Shown here piece by piece: positions 36,121 through 47,496 of a stretch of DNA of 64,000 nt (position 1 is the first letter of the stretch; each line of letters opens with the position of its first letter). Source of the DNA: Takashimella koratensis (taxonomy: Eukaryota > Basidiomycota > Tremellomycetes > Trichosporonales > Tetragoniomycetaceae); the NCBI GenBank assembly GCA_003116875.1, contig BCKT01000010.1, positions 806,001-870,000 of the forward strand. The letters run 5' to 3'. The notes beneath the pieces were generated by a model that searched no databases, was not told the origin of the DNA, and saw nothing but the letters and a program-made list of their open reading frames with translations. The position numbers and the translations under genes are program-made.

Positions 36121-36518
36121 CCTAGCTGTTGAGTTGGTGAGGGATGGACGGGTAGAAGAGATGAGAGGGGTGAGCAAGTGGTGGAGAGGGATGAAGAAAT
36201 CGAGAGAAACGCGAAGAACGACGCAGGGGTCATTTTTCGACGTGTGGACTGGAAACCCGCAGTCACGTGACAAGGTCGACTGCTCTGGTTCCCCGTCTAC
36301 CGACATCCTCCCATTGCCGCATCCACCATCTATCCCCTCGAAGCCTCTGCTACTCATAGTCACCTGTGCTGGAGCAGTGACAAAGAGCTCACCGGTGTCC
36401 ATCCGGCCCGCCGGACACCCCACATCTCCACAACACCCTGCTTCTCGCTTCCTCCGTGGCCGATCATCAGTCTCTCTCACCCCGGTCCCGACCCAGACCC
36501 ACCGACCCCTCCTCCGTC
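36121..36518. promoter_or_regulatory. Divergent promoter between CCT2 and cyclin C, with TCACGTGA
   Basis: A 398-bp gap between start codons, with gtcacgtgac at 36262-36271, identical over ten bases to the site at 26979. The surrounding DNA is unremarkable. Confidence 0.5.
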
Positions 36519-37763
36519 ATGTCGAGCAACTTTTACACCTCAACTCACAATGCCTACTGGCTTCTCACCCGATCGGCACTCGAGACCGCCCGCGCTACCG
36601 ATCTGAAATACGCTTCCGAACGCCAACTCTACTGCCTCAACATCTACTTTGCGATGCTGATCCAAAAAGTGGGTCGTCGATTAGCTCTTCGTCAAATCGT
36701 GATCGCGACGGCAACCGTCTTCTTTCGTCGATTCTATACCAAGAACAGTATCTGCGAAACAAATCCTTACCTCGTTCTCGCCGCTTGTCTGTTCGTCGCT
36801 GCCAAAGTCGAGGAAACGCCCGTCCACATCAAGTCGGTGGTTTCCGAAGCCAAACTTATCTTTGGGGAACATAATATCAAGATGTTCCCGGCTGAACCTG
36901 ACAAGTTGGGCGAGATGGAGTTTTACCTACTTGAAGACCTCGACTTCCACCTCGTCGTGTTCCACGCTTACCGCGCGCTGGTCAATATCACGGGGAGGGA
37001 ACCAGTGGATGGCGGGCGGTTCGATAAGAGTAGGGTGGAGGAGGACGCGGAGGTGCAGAAGAAGCTGGGCGAAGCGAGGAAGAAGAGGGATGATGAGGTG
37101 AAGAAAGGAGCAAAGTTGGATGAAGTGGAAGGGGAAGGTGAAGGCGCTCGGATACGACGGCTCATGGGAAGAGGAAGCGGCGAGGGGCTTATGGAGATTG
37201 ACGAGGGGACGTTACAGATTGCCTGGTAGGGGACATGACGATGGCCTCACACTTACGACTCCAGGTTCACCATCACCGACACGTATCGAACCGATATCCC
37301 CCTCTTGTACCCACCATACGTGATCGCTCTCGCCGCGCTCTACATCGCATTTATGATGAGCAACATGACCGCCACTACAACCTCCGCTCGCACCCGTTCT
37401 TCATCTCAAGTCACCTCTCTCGCTACCTCGATCGACACGAACGCTGCGCTAGGACTTGACCCACCTCCTGCATCTCCTGCGGAATTCCTCGCTTCGTTTG
37501 AGGTGCACCTTCCGACGCTATTCGCGTGCGTGCAGGACGTACTCTCGCTGTATCCGGTGTGGGAGTCGTTTGAGCCGTCACAGGTGAGGGGAGGAGGGGC
37601 TGCCGCTGCTGCTGCTGCAGTGGCAGCGGCGGCAGGAGCAAATGCAGTAGGAGGGGAGAAGTTTGGGGCAGAGGAGGCAGAAGTGCTTGTACGCAGGATG
37701 ATCGAGCAGAGGATGGTGGATATCGGCCACCCAGAAGACGCGGGTAAGAAACGGACTCGGTGA
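36519..37763 (+). CDS. SSN8: Cyclin C (Mediator kinase module cyclin)
   Basis: Exons 36519-37225 and 37265-37763, encoding 401 aa. The start MSSNFYTSTHNAYWLLTR is the usual cyclin C opening. The first cyclin box includes LRQIVIATATVFFRRFYTKN and LVLAACLFVAAKVEETPVH; EFYLLEDLDFHLVVFHAYR begins the second repeat. Cyclin C pairs with Cdk8 in the Mediator kinase module. Two inserts set it apart from the 280-320-aa norm. One is a Lys/Glu-rich loop of about 60 residues after REPVDGGR. The other is an Ala-rich run (GGGAAAAAAAVAAAAGA) near the C-terminus. The exon junction falls in IAW|FTITDTYRT. A further intron from the GGTAAG near 37744 would change the last few residues, so the exact C-terminus is open. 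Confidence 0.92.
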
Positions 37764-37952
37764 GAGTCAATTTGATAGGACACTGTTTTGTCTCCAGGGA
37801 GTCGGTTAGCATTTGTATCCACAGACACTTTTACTCTCGACCATACAGCGCGGCTAGCGTTACCATGCATAACATCTCGTACACCGAGGAATGAAGAAAG
37901 AGAAAGGGTGTGACAGAAGGATCTTGGAAATACAAAATACGAGCTACTATAC

Positions 37953-39985
37953 TTAAGCGAAGAGACGCTTGGTGTAGCTGTTGAGGCCATGCACACCACC
38001 CTCGAGCTGAGCCGAGGCGGTACGGAGCTCGAAACGAACGTTGCCGGCGCGCGACTCGGACTGAAGCTCAACGACACTGGATAAAGGTCAGCCATACGTC
38101 TTGTGATACGCTTGCAAACTCTTAACTCACCTCTTGATACCAGTGTCCTGGAGCGAGTGCTGGAGACCAGTGTAGAGGTAAGGGACAAACTTGTTGATGC
38201 TTCCCTTGTCGGCGACGTCACCCGAGACACCTTGAGCGACCTTGACGGTGTCGGTCTCGGAGAAGTAACGAGCGGTCGCGGCGTTGTCGGCACCGCCGAT
38301 GGCCTTGGCTCCGGGCTTGGCGGTGTGCTCCATGGCCTCGATTGAGCCCATACCACGGTAAATCTTGACACGCTTGCCCTCGTGGTAGAAATACTCTCCG
38401 GGGGACTCGGTGGTGCCCGCGAGGAGACCGCCCATCATGATGGCGCTAGCACCGAGAGCGAGGGCCTTGGCAATGTGGCCAATGTTGCCGATACCGCCGT
38501 CGGCGATGGTAGGGACGCCGAAGCGGGAGCAAAACTCGGAGACGGCGTAGACAGCGGTACCCTGAGGACGACCAACGGCCATGACCTCCTGGGTGATACA
38601 AATGGAGCCACTGCCCATACCGATCTTGATAGCGTCGGCACCGGCAGCGATAAGCTGAGCGGCCTGCTCGCGAGTGACCACGTTGCCGGCAATAACGTCG
38701 AGGTGAGGGTAAGTCGCCTTGATCCACTGGATGAACTCGATCTGGAAGACCGAGTTACCCTGGGACGAGTCCAGGACGACAACGTCGAGGCCGGCCTCGG
38801 CGAGAAGCCTAAGGCGCTCACGGTCTCCTGGGCGGGTACCGATAGCAGCGCCGCAGTAGAGCTGCTTGGAGGATGGGACCTTGGAGGCGAGCGGGTAGTT
38901 TTGGTTTTTGAGCAAGTCGGAGCGCGCAACGAGGGAGACAAGGTGGCCCTCAGAGTCGACGAGGGGGAGCTTGCCCTTCTTCGAGTCGCGGATGATCGCG
39001 TTGGCCTCGTCAAGAGTGATGCCCGAGGGACCGGTGACGAGGTCGGTGGTCATAACGGAGCGGAGAGGGGCGCTGGCGTCTCGGAACTGGACGTCACGAC
39101 CAGTAACGATACCAACGAGTTTGCCGCCAATCTTGCCGGTGTCTACGCATGGTCAGCTCGGCGATCGAACAAGAGGATAGAAGCGAGCGTACCAGTGATG
39201 GGGACACCGCAGAAGCCGAAGCGCTCCTTGATGTCGAGAACGCTGGGGATGTCAACCGAAACTCCAACCTCAAAACTGCTTCGCAACTTACTCGCCGACA
39301 ACACCGTCGGGGCCAAGACAGATGGGGTCGGTGATGAACCCGTTCTCAAACTTCTTCACTCTGCGAACCATGGCGGCCTGCTCCTCGGGAGTGCAGTTGT
39401 GGTGGATGATGCCGAGACCGCCGTGGAGGGCTAGCGCGATGGCCATGCTGGAGGGCGTCAGTTAAGCCTCGGGCAGTGGGAAGAGAGGGGTTTATGAGAA
39501 GGGGAACCTACCGGTCCTCAGTGACAGTGTCCATAGGAGAGGACATGAAGGGAGTATTAAGGACGATGTTACGGGTGACACGCGTCTGGAGAGAGACCTC
39601 GGAAGCCTAAATCCACGCGTTTGTCAGCACGAGTCGACGAATGCTCTGCGCTCTGCATGCAGCAAGCTCGGTGTCGTCGTGCTCGCCGCTGCAACTATCG
39701 ACAGCGCGATGGTCCACCCCATCGCAAGCATGACTCATCACGATAACGCCAGCTGAAACCTCTACTCACGGGGAAGTTGATGTGACCAGGCAAGAGCAAA
39801 AAGTCGTTGTACGTCAAACCACCGTTCTTGCGCGAGTCCATGAGCTCCTGGACGGAGAGACCATCACCACGGGGGTACTCTGCGAGGTAGGCGAGCGCGT
39901 CTTTAGCGTTGAGGGCCTTTTCGGCGCGCGGGGGCGCGTTGGGGTTGGCGTGGGCGGCGGAACCGTTGACAGCGACGGGGGACAT
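37953..39985 (-). CDS. IMD: Inosine-5'-monophosphate dehydrogenase
   Basis: Exons 39770-39985, 39512-39606, 39292-39447, 39193-39242, 38131-39142 and 37953-38076, giving 550 aa. N-terminal text [18 protein letters not shown] leads into the TIM barrel, which is interrupted by a CBS pair ([32 protein letters not shown]). Catalytic elements are [13 protein letters not shown] (Cys that attacks IMP), [24 protein letters not shown] and the flap with ARYFSET. It converts IMP to XMP with NAD+, the rate-limiting step of GTP synthesis and the target of mycophenolic acid. The protein ends KRLFA rather than with the usual ER-like tail. The gene is strongly codon-biased, which also creates a 350-codon antisense frame. 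The 163-bp first intron is the longest. Confidence 0.97.
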
Positions 39986-40340
39986 GGTGGAAGGTGTTGG
40001 GTGGTGATTGTGGGTGGGTAGAGGAGAGTGTGGTGGCGAGTGGGGCCGTGTAGGTGGGATACAAGAAGAGAATGGACCCAAAAGAGAGAAAGAGAGAAAG
40101 CAAAAACACACAAGGACCAAAGCACACACACACACACACACATACACACACACACAACACGCAAAAAAAAATTGCAATCTACTTTGTCCCGTCGCCACTC
40201 CAGATGACACATCCACGCGACCGCGGAATCAATTTGTGGCATGCACACATATACATTCAAGGGGCAGCGCTGCTTTCTCCGACGACTGGAGCTGTCACGT
40301 GATATCCTGCCGCTCAAGGATGGTCAGGTGCCCGTCTCAG
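39986..40340. promoter_or_regulatory. IMP dehydrogenase upstream region, with TCACGTGA
   Basis: The 5' region of IMP dehydrogenase. It includes a purine-rich stretch (40070-40100), a CA microsatellite and gtcacgtgat at 40294-40303, the third TCACGTGA core of the window. The position about 310 bp before the start fits an upstream element. Confidence 0.45.
40123..40157. repeat. (CA)n microsatellite
   Basis: About 35 bp of CA dinucleotide with one interrupting T (cacata), followed by an A8 tract. It lies about 140 bp upstream of the IMP dehydrogenase start, so it is probably in the promoter or leader. Confidence 0.9.
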
Positions 40341-43300
40341 TAAGGCCCGCCACACATCCGTAGCAAGCCTATCTCATAACATCTGTGGGAATGGCTTATC
40401 ACCAAACCACGCTAGTGCGTTTTCCAAAAGCCACAATAATTACGTGTCATGCCACTCTCATTCCCGTTTCCAGCCATTTCCCACTGACATGAGATTCTCA
40501 GGGTCTACCTACGAGAGTGTGCCTGAGCAATCAACGACTCGCCAACTTTGTCTATTCCAGCAAGCACTCATTCTGCATCCATTCTGCTTTTGCGTCACGG
40601 TCCAGCCGTGTACGTATTTGGAGACATTTCCAGGGCAAGGCACTATCAACATTCACGCCCCTCCTCTGCTCGCCCGCCCCCCTTTGCATCGGCTTTTTCC
40701 AGCAAGAGACATGTGCCTGTTCACCGATACAAGTACCTGAGTATCACATTCAAACTGAATCATCTTCAACGCCCTGATATGTCACCCCGGCTAGACTGGA
40801 TCAGGTATATCGGCGTGCTCACGACCTCGTTACTCCCCAAACCAGCGACAAACATCCTCCAACGCTTGTTGTGACCAGGCACGTTTTGTCCAAACCTATA
40901 CCACGGCCTTGCCTGTTCCCCCATTGTTACAAACAAAAGACCACGTTCGAGCGTTACTATGTGTACGTATCGGTGGCATTCCCAACTTGCCGTTGTCATT
41001 AGATGCAGCGTCCCGCCTCAAGATATATTAACCTCCACTGGCGTTCCTGGCTGGCGCCACGAGCTTCCCGCGACAACCGTTTGATCGCCATCTTCCCCTT
41101 TTCGTTCCTGCTCCAGCACCGACATGTTCTTTCGTCTCCTTTGTTGACTGGTTGTGGAGTGAAGAGTGACGTCTTGAAGCTTCTTTCGATATGCCCTTGA
41201 TACGCCACGTCAGCCAGCGTTCTGGCCGGCATTGTTCGAATCTGAGCGACAGCGCCGCGTTATCCAGTGGTGAGCGTCGGTGGCGGCAGAGAGGTGTAGC
41301 CATCGGTGAGCGCCAATCGGTGTCAATGTTGAGCGCATTCACAAGTCACGTGTTGCTGAACGTACACACCACGCGTGCGAGCCATGTCCACCTTTGTGTG
41401 GCAGTACGAGCGAAGAGTAACGTCGACCACTCGACACTAGCTCACATTAGTCTGCCAAACCAGCGTCCTCACTGCCACGTCCGAGCGTCACGGAGCACTT
41501 CTGGAATCTCTCTCACATGTGACCTAGATCTCCATCTCCCGACGAGCTCGGACTATCTAAAGTGCAACAACCGTCTCCATAACCCTTGCCAAGCGACCGG
41601 GGCCTCCATTCAATCCTCGTTGATGAAACTGATTACTGACACGGTCCAATTCAGTCGAACCTCATAAGCTTACCGCTATGCTCCGATGAGCCTGCGCTCC
41701 GATGCCTCTCGAGTCCAGCCTACAACGCCGGCCAACGCCCGCGGGTGACGGGGTCTGCTCAACCAAATACGCGGGTAGTGTACTCTGCATCCTAGTATTG
41801 AATAGGTGGCGCCAGGCCGACTCAATTGCTCATGTCTCGCACTGTCACGCTCTATCGCAGCACAGCCTACGTCCCTGCGTCGTTCGCCCTCGCTGTTCAC
41901 CAGGACATGCTAATGTTCCGGGTGATCAAGCTCTCAATTGTGTCTGGGATGGGAGAGTCAGTCCGAGAAACACTCCGATCTGGGTAAAGGGCAGTCAGGC
42001 GAGACAAGTGATTGATGTGCTCGGGTAGTAATGAGCTGGTGGGCGCTGCGCCGTGTCGTTGAGAGGTCTCAATATGCACGGACACGGAGAGACATCAGGA
42101 AGCGAATAGGGGGGATCGTAGCTCGGTTGTGGGGATAAGCTTAGAGCCGGGGGTATGCACCGCAACGTGCTGTAGTCGCATCGGTGGGGAACAATGAGGC
42201 GAGCAAGTGGAGCGGTGCGTGAGCAGCTTAACCCAGAGCGTGGTAGGTTTCTCCTCGGTGCCACATTAGTGATATGAGCACAGTGGCTTCCAAGGCGCTG
42301 GTCAAAGTCTATTGTTCTCTTATCGCAAGTCTTTGCGTAGTGTACAAAATTCTATTGTTCGACACTTGCAGACATAGCCTCGGAGGTTTGGTGCAAGCAC
42401 CCATTGTTCACGCTGATTAATCCCCGAACTCGTCGATGCACGGACGTTTGGTTGTTCTCGGATGGACGGTTTGAGACAAATGAGCGTGTATCGAACAATA
42501 GATCAGCGCTTTGGAACGAGGGTACTGCGTGCTGCGACCGCCGGGAGGGAAGCGACGTCGATCACCGTCGCTGTCGGAGCGTGGCTAGAGCGGCGCCTAG
42601 TGGCTGTGTTCACCAACGGCAAGTGCGACTGAATGTATCCGGGCTGGTTCCAGCAGGTCAATCTAACCGGGTCCGAGCGGTAAGTAGTGGCGGCCCAAAG
42701 TGGTGACCGCCGCTATGATAGAGTTTAGAGCTCGACGTGACACACACTTGTGTCGCGGGGAGTACGAGAGGATGGCCGGAGCGGTGTGCCACATCTCTCC
42801 GACTAAGTCGTATTACGTCCAGAGACTGATATGATAATTAAAGAACATTGCAAAGTGAGTCAACGGTCCCGGGCGCTATTCTGGTGAATGGGCAGGTCGT
42901 TGCATGCCATGGCGGGCCTGGAGTCAATAGGGTTGGCCACTCCGGGGTCTGTGGAATTGGTCTAACGATTTGTCTCGAGTGAAAGAAAAGACAGTTGCCG
43001 GGTCCTAGAATTGGATAGAGTTTGGAATGTCTTTGTTCCTCGTAGGCTGTCCTGATGGGCCTAACTGCTTGCCTGCCTGGCCACCAGCCGTACCGGGAAT
43101 CTTGAGCTGAATAGCTCGGAAAGCTTAAAATGACGAATGCACTACGACTGCATGCGGACCCTGAAAGGAGGTGTCCGCGGGGTCCTTTCGGATGGGATGG
43201 CTCGTCAGCTCCAGCGTCAGAACGTGCAGTGTGGACCCTGAACACACTCAGGGTCAGAAGCTTGAGGTGGCCCTGAGGGAGAGACACGCGCGATCGGAAT

Positions 43301-44467
43301 GTGGGAAAACTGCCACATCCGGGTGTCCAGCGCTCCATCTCTCCGGTGGCTGAAGACAGTCGGTCAAGTGCTGTGGCTGCTCTTAGTGTGCTGTATGGCA
43401 AGCTCGGCGCACGCGCGCCTTCTCACCACCCCCCGCGACTCCACTCATGTCTCACTTTTACCTTTTTTTCTAATGTCTTGCATTCTCTCGTTCACCACAC
43501 CCACCATCTCGCCTTCTCTGCAACCCTGTTTTGATCGTTCAGTCGTTCAGGTCCAACCCAAGTCTTACCTCGTTCAGAGTCAAGATCGTCGTTCCGAAAG
43601 CGCTGATGCGGCGCCAACAGGCACACACCAGCTGAGAGGAGGAGGAAGGGGGAAAGAGGCAGGACAAATGGTGGACAGAATTGGGTCTCGCTTTCGGATG
43701 ATGTAGGCGGCCCAGGTAAGGGGGCGCGGCCTTCCAGTTCTGGGCTGAACCGCTTTGTTACTCGTCGTGACAATGGCCCAGTTGACGAGGAACGCATTCC
43801 CACTTTGGTACGCAGGTCGACAAGCAAATCTGCATCCATTGTTGCCAGCGATCACACCCCCTCCCTCCGCTCCTGCGCCTCCCTCACCCCTCCCCCACCT
43901 GCCCCTTCGTCGTCGTCGCTCCCTCAGGATAAGTACTAATGCTAACCTGGTTCAAGCCATTCAATACCCTCGTTCCCCCATCCCTCTCTTTCTGTTCCTC
44001 TTCCCATCCCGTCCGTGCCCCCCTACTTTCGATCGGTCAGACTCGCAACCATAAACTGTTTGTCGATCCTGCTCTTGACTGAATCCCGTTCTTCGCTCCA
44101 CCCAATTCATCCACCACCTTTTAAACGCCTTAGTATTGTTCATCTCTGAGCCCCCCCAGTCTCGCTTTCGCCGCACCTAGTCATCACCCTCTTTCCCATT
44201 CCCATCGAGTGTCTGACTCCATCCAATACTTAAACCCCCCACCTCGACTCGAGTCACCGATCCCCATCCCCTCGTCTTCAACAACTTGACCATCACTTGT
44301 CTATCCGGGATCACCAACACTTGAACGAAAACCAACCAACCTTCGAACCCACTTCGTGCCGCGCACGTCTCACACTCCTTTACATTCCTCAAACGTCACC
44401 ACCAGACCCAGTGTCTTTTACGCCCTTTACCCTACCCACGACCTTACCCACCCACACTCTCTTCACC
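40341..44467. other. Gene-poor 4.1-kb stretch
   Basis: This is the longest stretch of the window without a convincing gene. Open frames reach 187 codons (42838-43401, minus) and 158 codons (41191-41667, plus), but they show no domain, no codon bias like neighbouring genes and no consistent splice sites. Base composition is more even than in coding DNA. The last 700 bp (43750-44467) are C/T-rich and look like a long promoter and leader of the PCL cyclin. An inverted repeat lies at 42351-42502. I see no tRNA, transposase or reverse-transcriptase text. Confidence 0.4.
42351..42502. repeat. Short inverted repeat pair, about 150 bp apart end to end
   Basis: The left arm tctattgttcgacac (42351-42365) is matched by gtatcgaacaataga (42488-42502), whose reverse complement is tctattgttcgatac: 14 of 15 bases agree. 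A third partial copy, tctattgttc, lies at 42308-42317. The size fits a small non-autonomous element or its remnant, but no target duplication is evident. Confidence 0.45.
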
Positions 44468-45885
44468 ATGTCCACCATCCGCCGCGACCCTACCCACCCC
44501 GCCTCGCTCCTCAAGCTCTCGCAGCACGACTCGACCCTCGTCCACTGCCTCAAGAACAAGGTCCGCCCCGAGTTCTTCAGTGAGTCACTCCCCCACCACC
44601 ACCATACAAACCTCATACTAACCCCCTCTCAGCTCACATTGCGGACAAGTGCGCTTCGGTCATCCGCATCGAGCCCGCACCGGTCAACGACACTCAACTT
44701 CCTACCCCTCCTACCACCCCTACCAAGTCTTACGAGGCCTCTCTCAACTGGTGGGAGCGCCCCCGCACCGAGGAGGAGGAGGACCTTCCCGAGCTCAACG
44801 AGTTCATCCGCGGTCTCGTCGCTCAGTCCAACGTCCAGATGCCGACCCTCGCCGTCACCCTCGTCTACCTCGAGCGACTCAAGGAGAAGCTCCCCACCGT
44901 CGCTCACGGGATGAAGTGCACTCGCCACCGTGTCTTCCTCGCTGTTCTCATTTGCGCCGCCAAGTACCTCAACGACTCGAGCCCCAAGAACATGCACTGG
45001 CAAAAGTACGGTCGCTTCTTCTCTCTCGCCGAGGTCAACCTCATGGAGAAGCAGCTTCTTTACATCCTCGACTACGACCTTCGAGTTGAGGAGCCGGTCC
45101 TCATTGCTCACCTTCGTCCCTTTTGGGGAGTCCCAGCCCCTTCCCCGCTCTCCCTTCTCTCCGCCTCTCCGGCGCCGTCCGAGCTCGTCTTCCGCAGGAA
45201 CAGCGCCTCGCCCCTCCCCATCAAACCGATCTCTATCAGCCCGCGTTCGGAGTCGGCTGTCCCTTCGCCGCCGCTCACCCCGCTGAAGCCTCACTCGCTC
45301 CAGGTCAACATCCCGGGCCCCTCCAAACCTTCCCCTCTCTCCGTCTCCGCCATCCCCACTGCCGTCGGCTCCACCTACACTCCCCCTAGCGCTCTCCCTC
45401 AGCAACGCTCGGCTTCGCAGACTCAGGAGTCGATGCCTTTTGCCTGGCGCCGATCCAGCCTCGCGTACAAGCGGGATGTCTTTGACTCGGCCGAGTCCCC
45501 TACTTCTCGACGAGGCTCGGCTGCTTTCTCCCTCTCCAAGCTGCACCTCGAGGCCCCCACCCCGGCGCTGCACAGGCGCGACTCGACTTGCTCGACAGGC
45601 TCCATCTCGTCCGTTGGCTCCTCCAACGACGGCGACGAGCGGACCACCTCGGACCGCCCTGTCCTCGTCTCTTCCACCTCATACGGCGGCCTCACCGTCT
45701 CTCGCGTCGCCATGGAGCGGAAAGCGTCATACACTAACGGTCCGGGCACCGACATTCTCATGGTCGACCCTACCCAGCCTCCGGCGATGGCAGCGACCCC
45801 GCCCGCGTCCTCTCCCTTGTGGAAGAAGCTCAGCCTGAGGCAGTCCCAACTCCTCCGGCCAGCTCGCAAGGCGAGCCTCATCTAG
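44468..45885 (+). CDS. PCL1: PCL-type (Pho85-family) cyclin
   Basis: Exons 44468-44579 and 44633-45885, encoding 454 aa. The cyclin box (about residues 90-215) reads [72 protein letters not shown] and [13 protein letters not shown]. This is the Pcl1/Pcl2 subgroup of Pho85-binding cyclins, which act in G1, budding and polarity. The remaining 240 residues are Ser/Pro-rich with several SP sites ([20 protein letters not shown]), a likely regulatory and turnover region. The gene has an unusually long C/T-rich upstream region (about 700 bp), as is common for regulated G1 cyclin genes. A G1 cyclin named CLN1 in related yeasts also has this box, so the symbol is tentative. Confidence 0.9.
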
Positions 45886-46392
45886 GTCTAGATCGACCAG
45901 GTGTCTCTCGCAGGGCGATCAGGGCTGGTCCCTAACTCTCTCCCTTTCTATCTATATTTGGGCCCTCGTGGATAGCATCTTTGTTCTTGTTGTAGCAGTC
46001 GTCTCCTTGTCCGCTTCTTGGGCCTATAGGCCATAGTAAATACCTTGCACACTCGCTTTGCACACTCTTTTATAATCTTCAGACTCTTTTCTCATACACA
46101 CAAGCATGAACATGGATGTGGTGATTACTACTGCCCTGACTTCAGACTAACCTGCGATGGACTTTGCAACTAACGCTGGGATCGACACTGCAATCAGTGA
46201 GAAAGAGCACGAGACGCACCGTACAACCCGTATGCCAAGCAGTACTCGCCACCATGCATAGGTTCATCCGTATCCGTCGTGATACGTCGTTGTTGGAGCA
46301 AGTTGGAGCGGACTGAATTGAACCGTTCGTACTAACCCTTGGTCTGACATTTCAGTTTTCTGTTTCACCGCATCCATCAAACCGCATCTACG
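45886..46392. other. 3' region of PCL cyclin and leader of the small gene
   Basis: A 507-bp stretch. At 46342-46354 the text ctgacatttcag looks like a branch point and acceptor, so the small gene that follows probably has a leader exon starting at 46355 and an intron upstream of it. I cannot place the donor. I see nothing else. Confidence 0.4.
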
Positions 46393-46897
46393 ATGAACAG
46401 GTACGTCTCATCCTTAGTGATATTGGTGAGACCTGTCCTCAGACTCTTGCTAACTTGTCCCACTAGGATTCCTGTAGTACTGGTAAGATCTCATACCATT
46501 CCCACACCATCCGTATATGTCTAGCTGACGTAGAACCGTGCAGACCATTGACGAAGTCGAGTGAGTCGTGCACGGTACCCGGATTGGTCGACTCGATGCC
46601 TTCGATACGTCGTTTGTCACTGCTAACTGATAGCAGGTACCTTCTTGACCAGCTTGTACGTCGTACTGACCTTGACGTGAACGGCTGGTCACTGACATCA
46701 TTCTAATCATCTCCTACCGTCCCCACCCTTCCGCCCCATTTCCCACTCCACCGTCACTGCGACCGTGACCGTCACCGACCGTGACTCCTGTGCGCACCCC
46801 GCAGCCGCCACCGGACAAGGACGAGGAGCCGTCGGTCACCAAGCTGCGCGCCAAGCTGAAACAGTCACTCGAGGAGGTCCGAAAGAACGCCGAGTGA
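46393..46897 (+). CDS. Small five-exon gene with microexons, about 50 aa, unknown function
   Basis: Exons 46393-46400 (8 nt), 46467-46482 (16 nt), 46544-46560 (17 nt), 46637-46655 (19 nt) and 46805-46897 (93 nt). Every boundary is GT...AG and the phases (2, 0, 2, 0) agree, giving 51 codons with the stop. The product starts MNRIPVVLTIDEVEYLL, continues DQLPPPDKDEE and ends in a charged helix KLRAKLKQSLEEVRKNAE. I do not recognise it. The IDEVEYLLDQLPPP part looks like a short conserved binding helix followed by a Pro turn. Because an acceptor-like site precedes exon 1, further coding sequence upstream cannot be excluded. It is too broken up for simple frame scans. It converges with DNA polymerase X. 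Confidence 0.6.
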
Positions 46898-47496
46898 TCG
46901 TGATCGGCAAAGGCAGACCCCCGGCGGCGCTGCGGATGGCAACGGCGAGTGGGTGTTCGTCATTGGCTTGGACATTAGGTTTGAGACACCACTGGCGTCC
47001 AGGGAGATAGCCAGGGGTGGTAGGGAGGAGTAGGGAGCTGTTGGGGGAGATGGATGCAGCGGAGGGGTGGAAAAGGGGAAGACGGCGGGAGTGGTGGGAG
47101 ATTAAGTTTTGAAACGGGTGGTGGTGGTGGTTGGCGTTTCGAAGTGGCTTCTTTGGCTTTTACTCGCCATCTTTCGTGGAGCGAAACATATACGAGGCGT
47201 TCTACGGCACACCATAACGCACCCTCAACCCCTCACCTGACCATCGGCACCAATCGCCTTGCTCGACTTGGCATCGTACTTGCGTAAATGGGTAAGGAAC
47301 CTGGTGGGCTATGAGTCTCGGAGCGGGGAGTGCGTGACATCTCGGTCTCGCCATCGGACAGTTTCACGATATAGAAAGTACGAGATGGACAAAAGATCTC
47401 TAGAATCTGGTTTCTTAACATTGCGCAACTGTTGGCTGGGAAGAGGGGAAGAGGTATAGCAGGGAGAAAAACGGACACGGTGGCGAACCGGTTAGA
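46898..47496. other. Intergenic, convergent 3' ends
   Basis: A 599-bp stretch between the stop of the small gene and the stop of the polymerase gene. It is purine-rich in its first half (47000-47130). I see no gene, repeat array or RNA. Confidence 0.4.

Noticed and set aside
38382..39434. 350-codon plus-strand frame antisense to IMP dehydrogenase
   Set aside because: It mirrors the strongly biased codons of the real gene, crosses its introns without respect for them and shows only Val/Gly/Asp-rich text.
42838..43401. 187-codon minus-strand frame in the gene-poor stretch
   Set aside because: There is no recognisable motif, and codon use and hydrophobicity look random. It was kept only as part of the gene-poor region note.
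40341..44467. tRNA or transposase gene in the gene-poor stretch
   Set aside because: I looked for a T-loop consensus and for reverse-transcriptase or DDE motifs and found none by eye.
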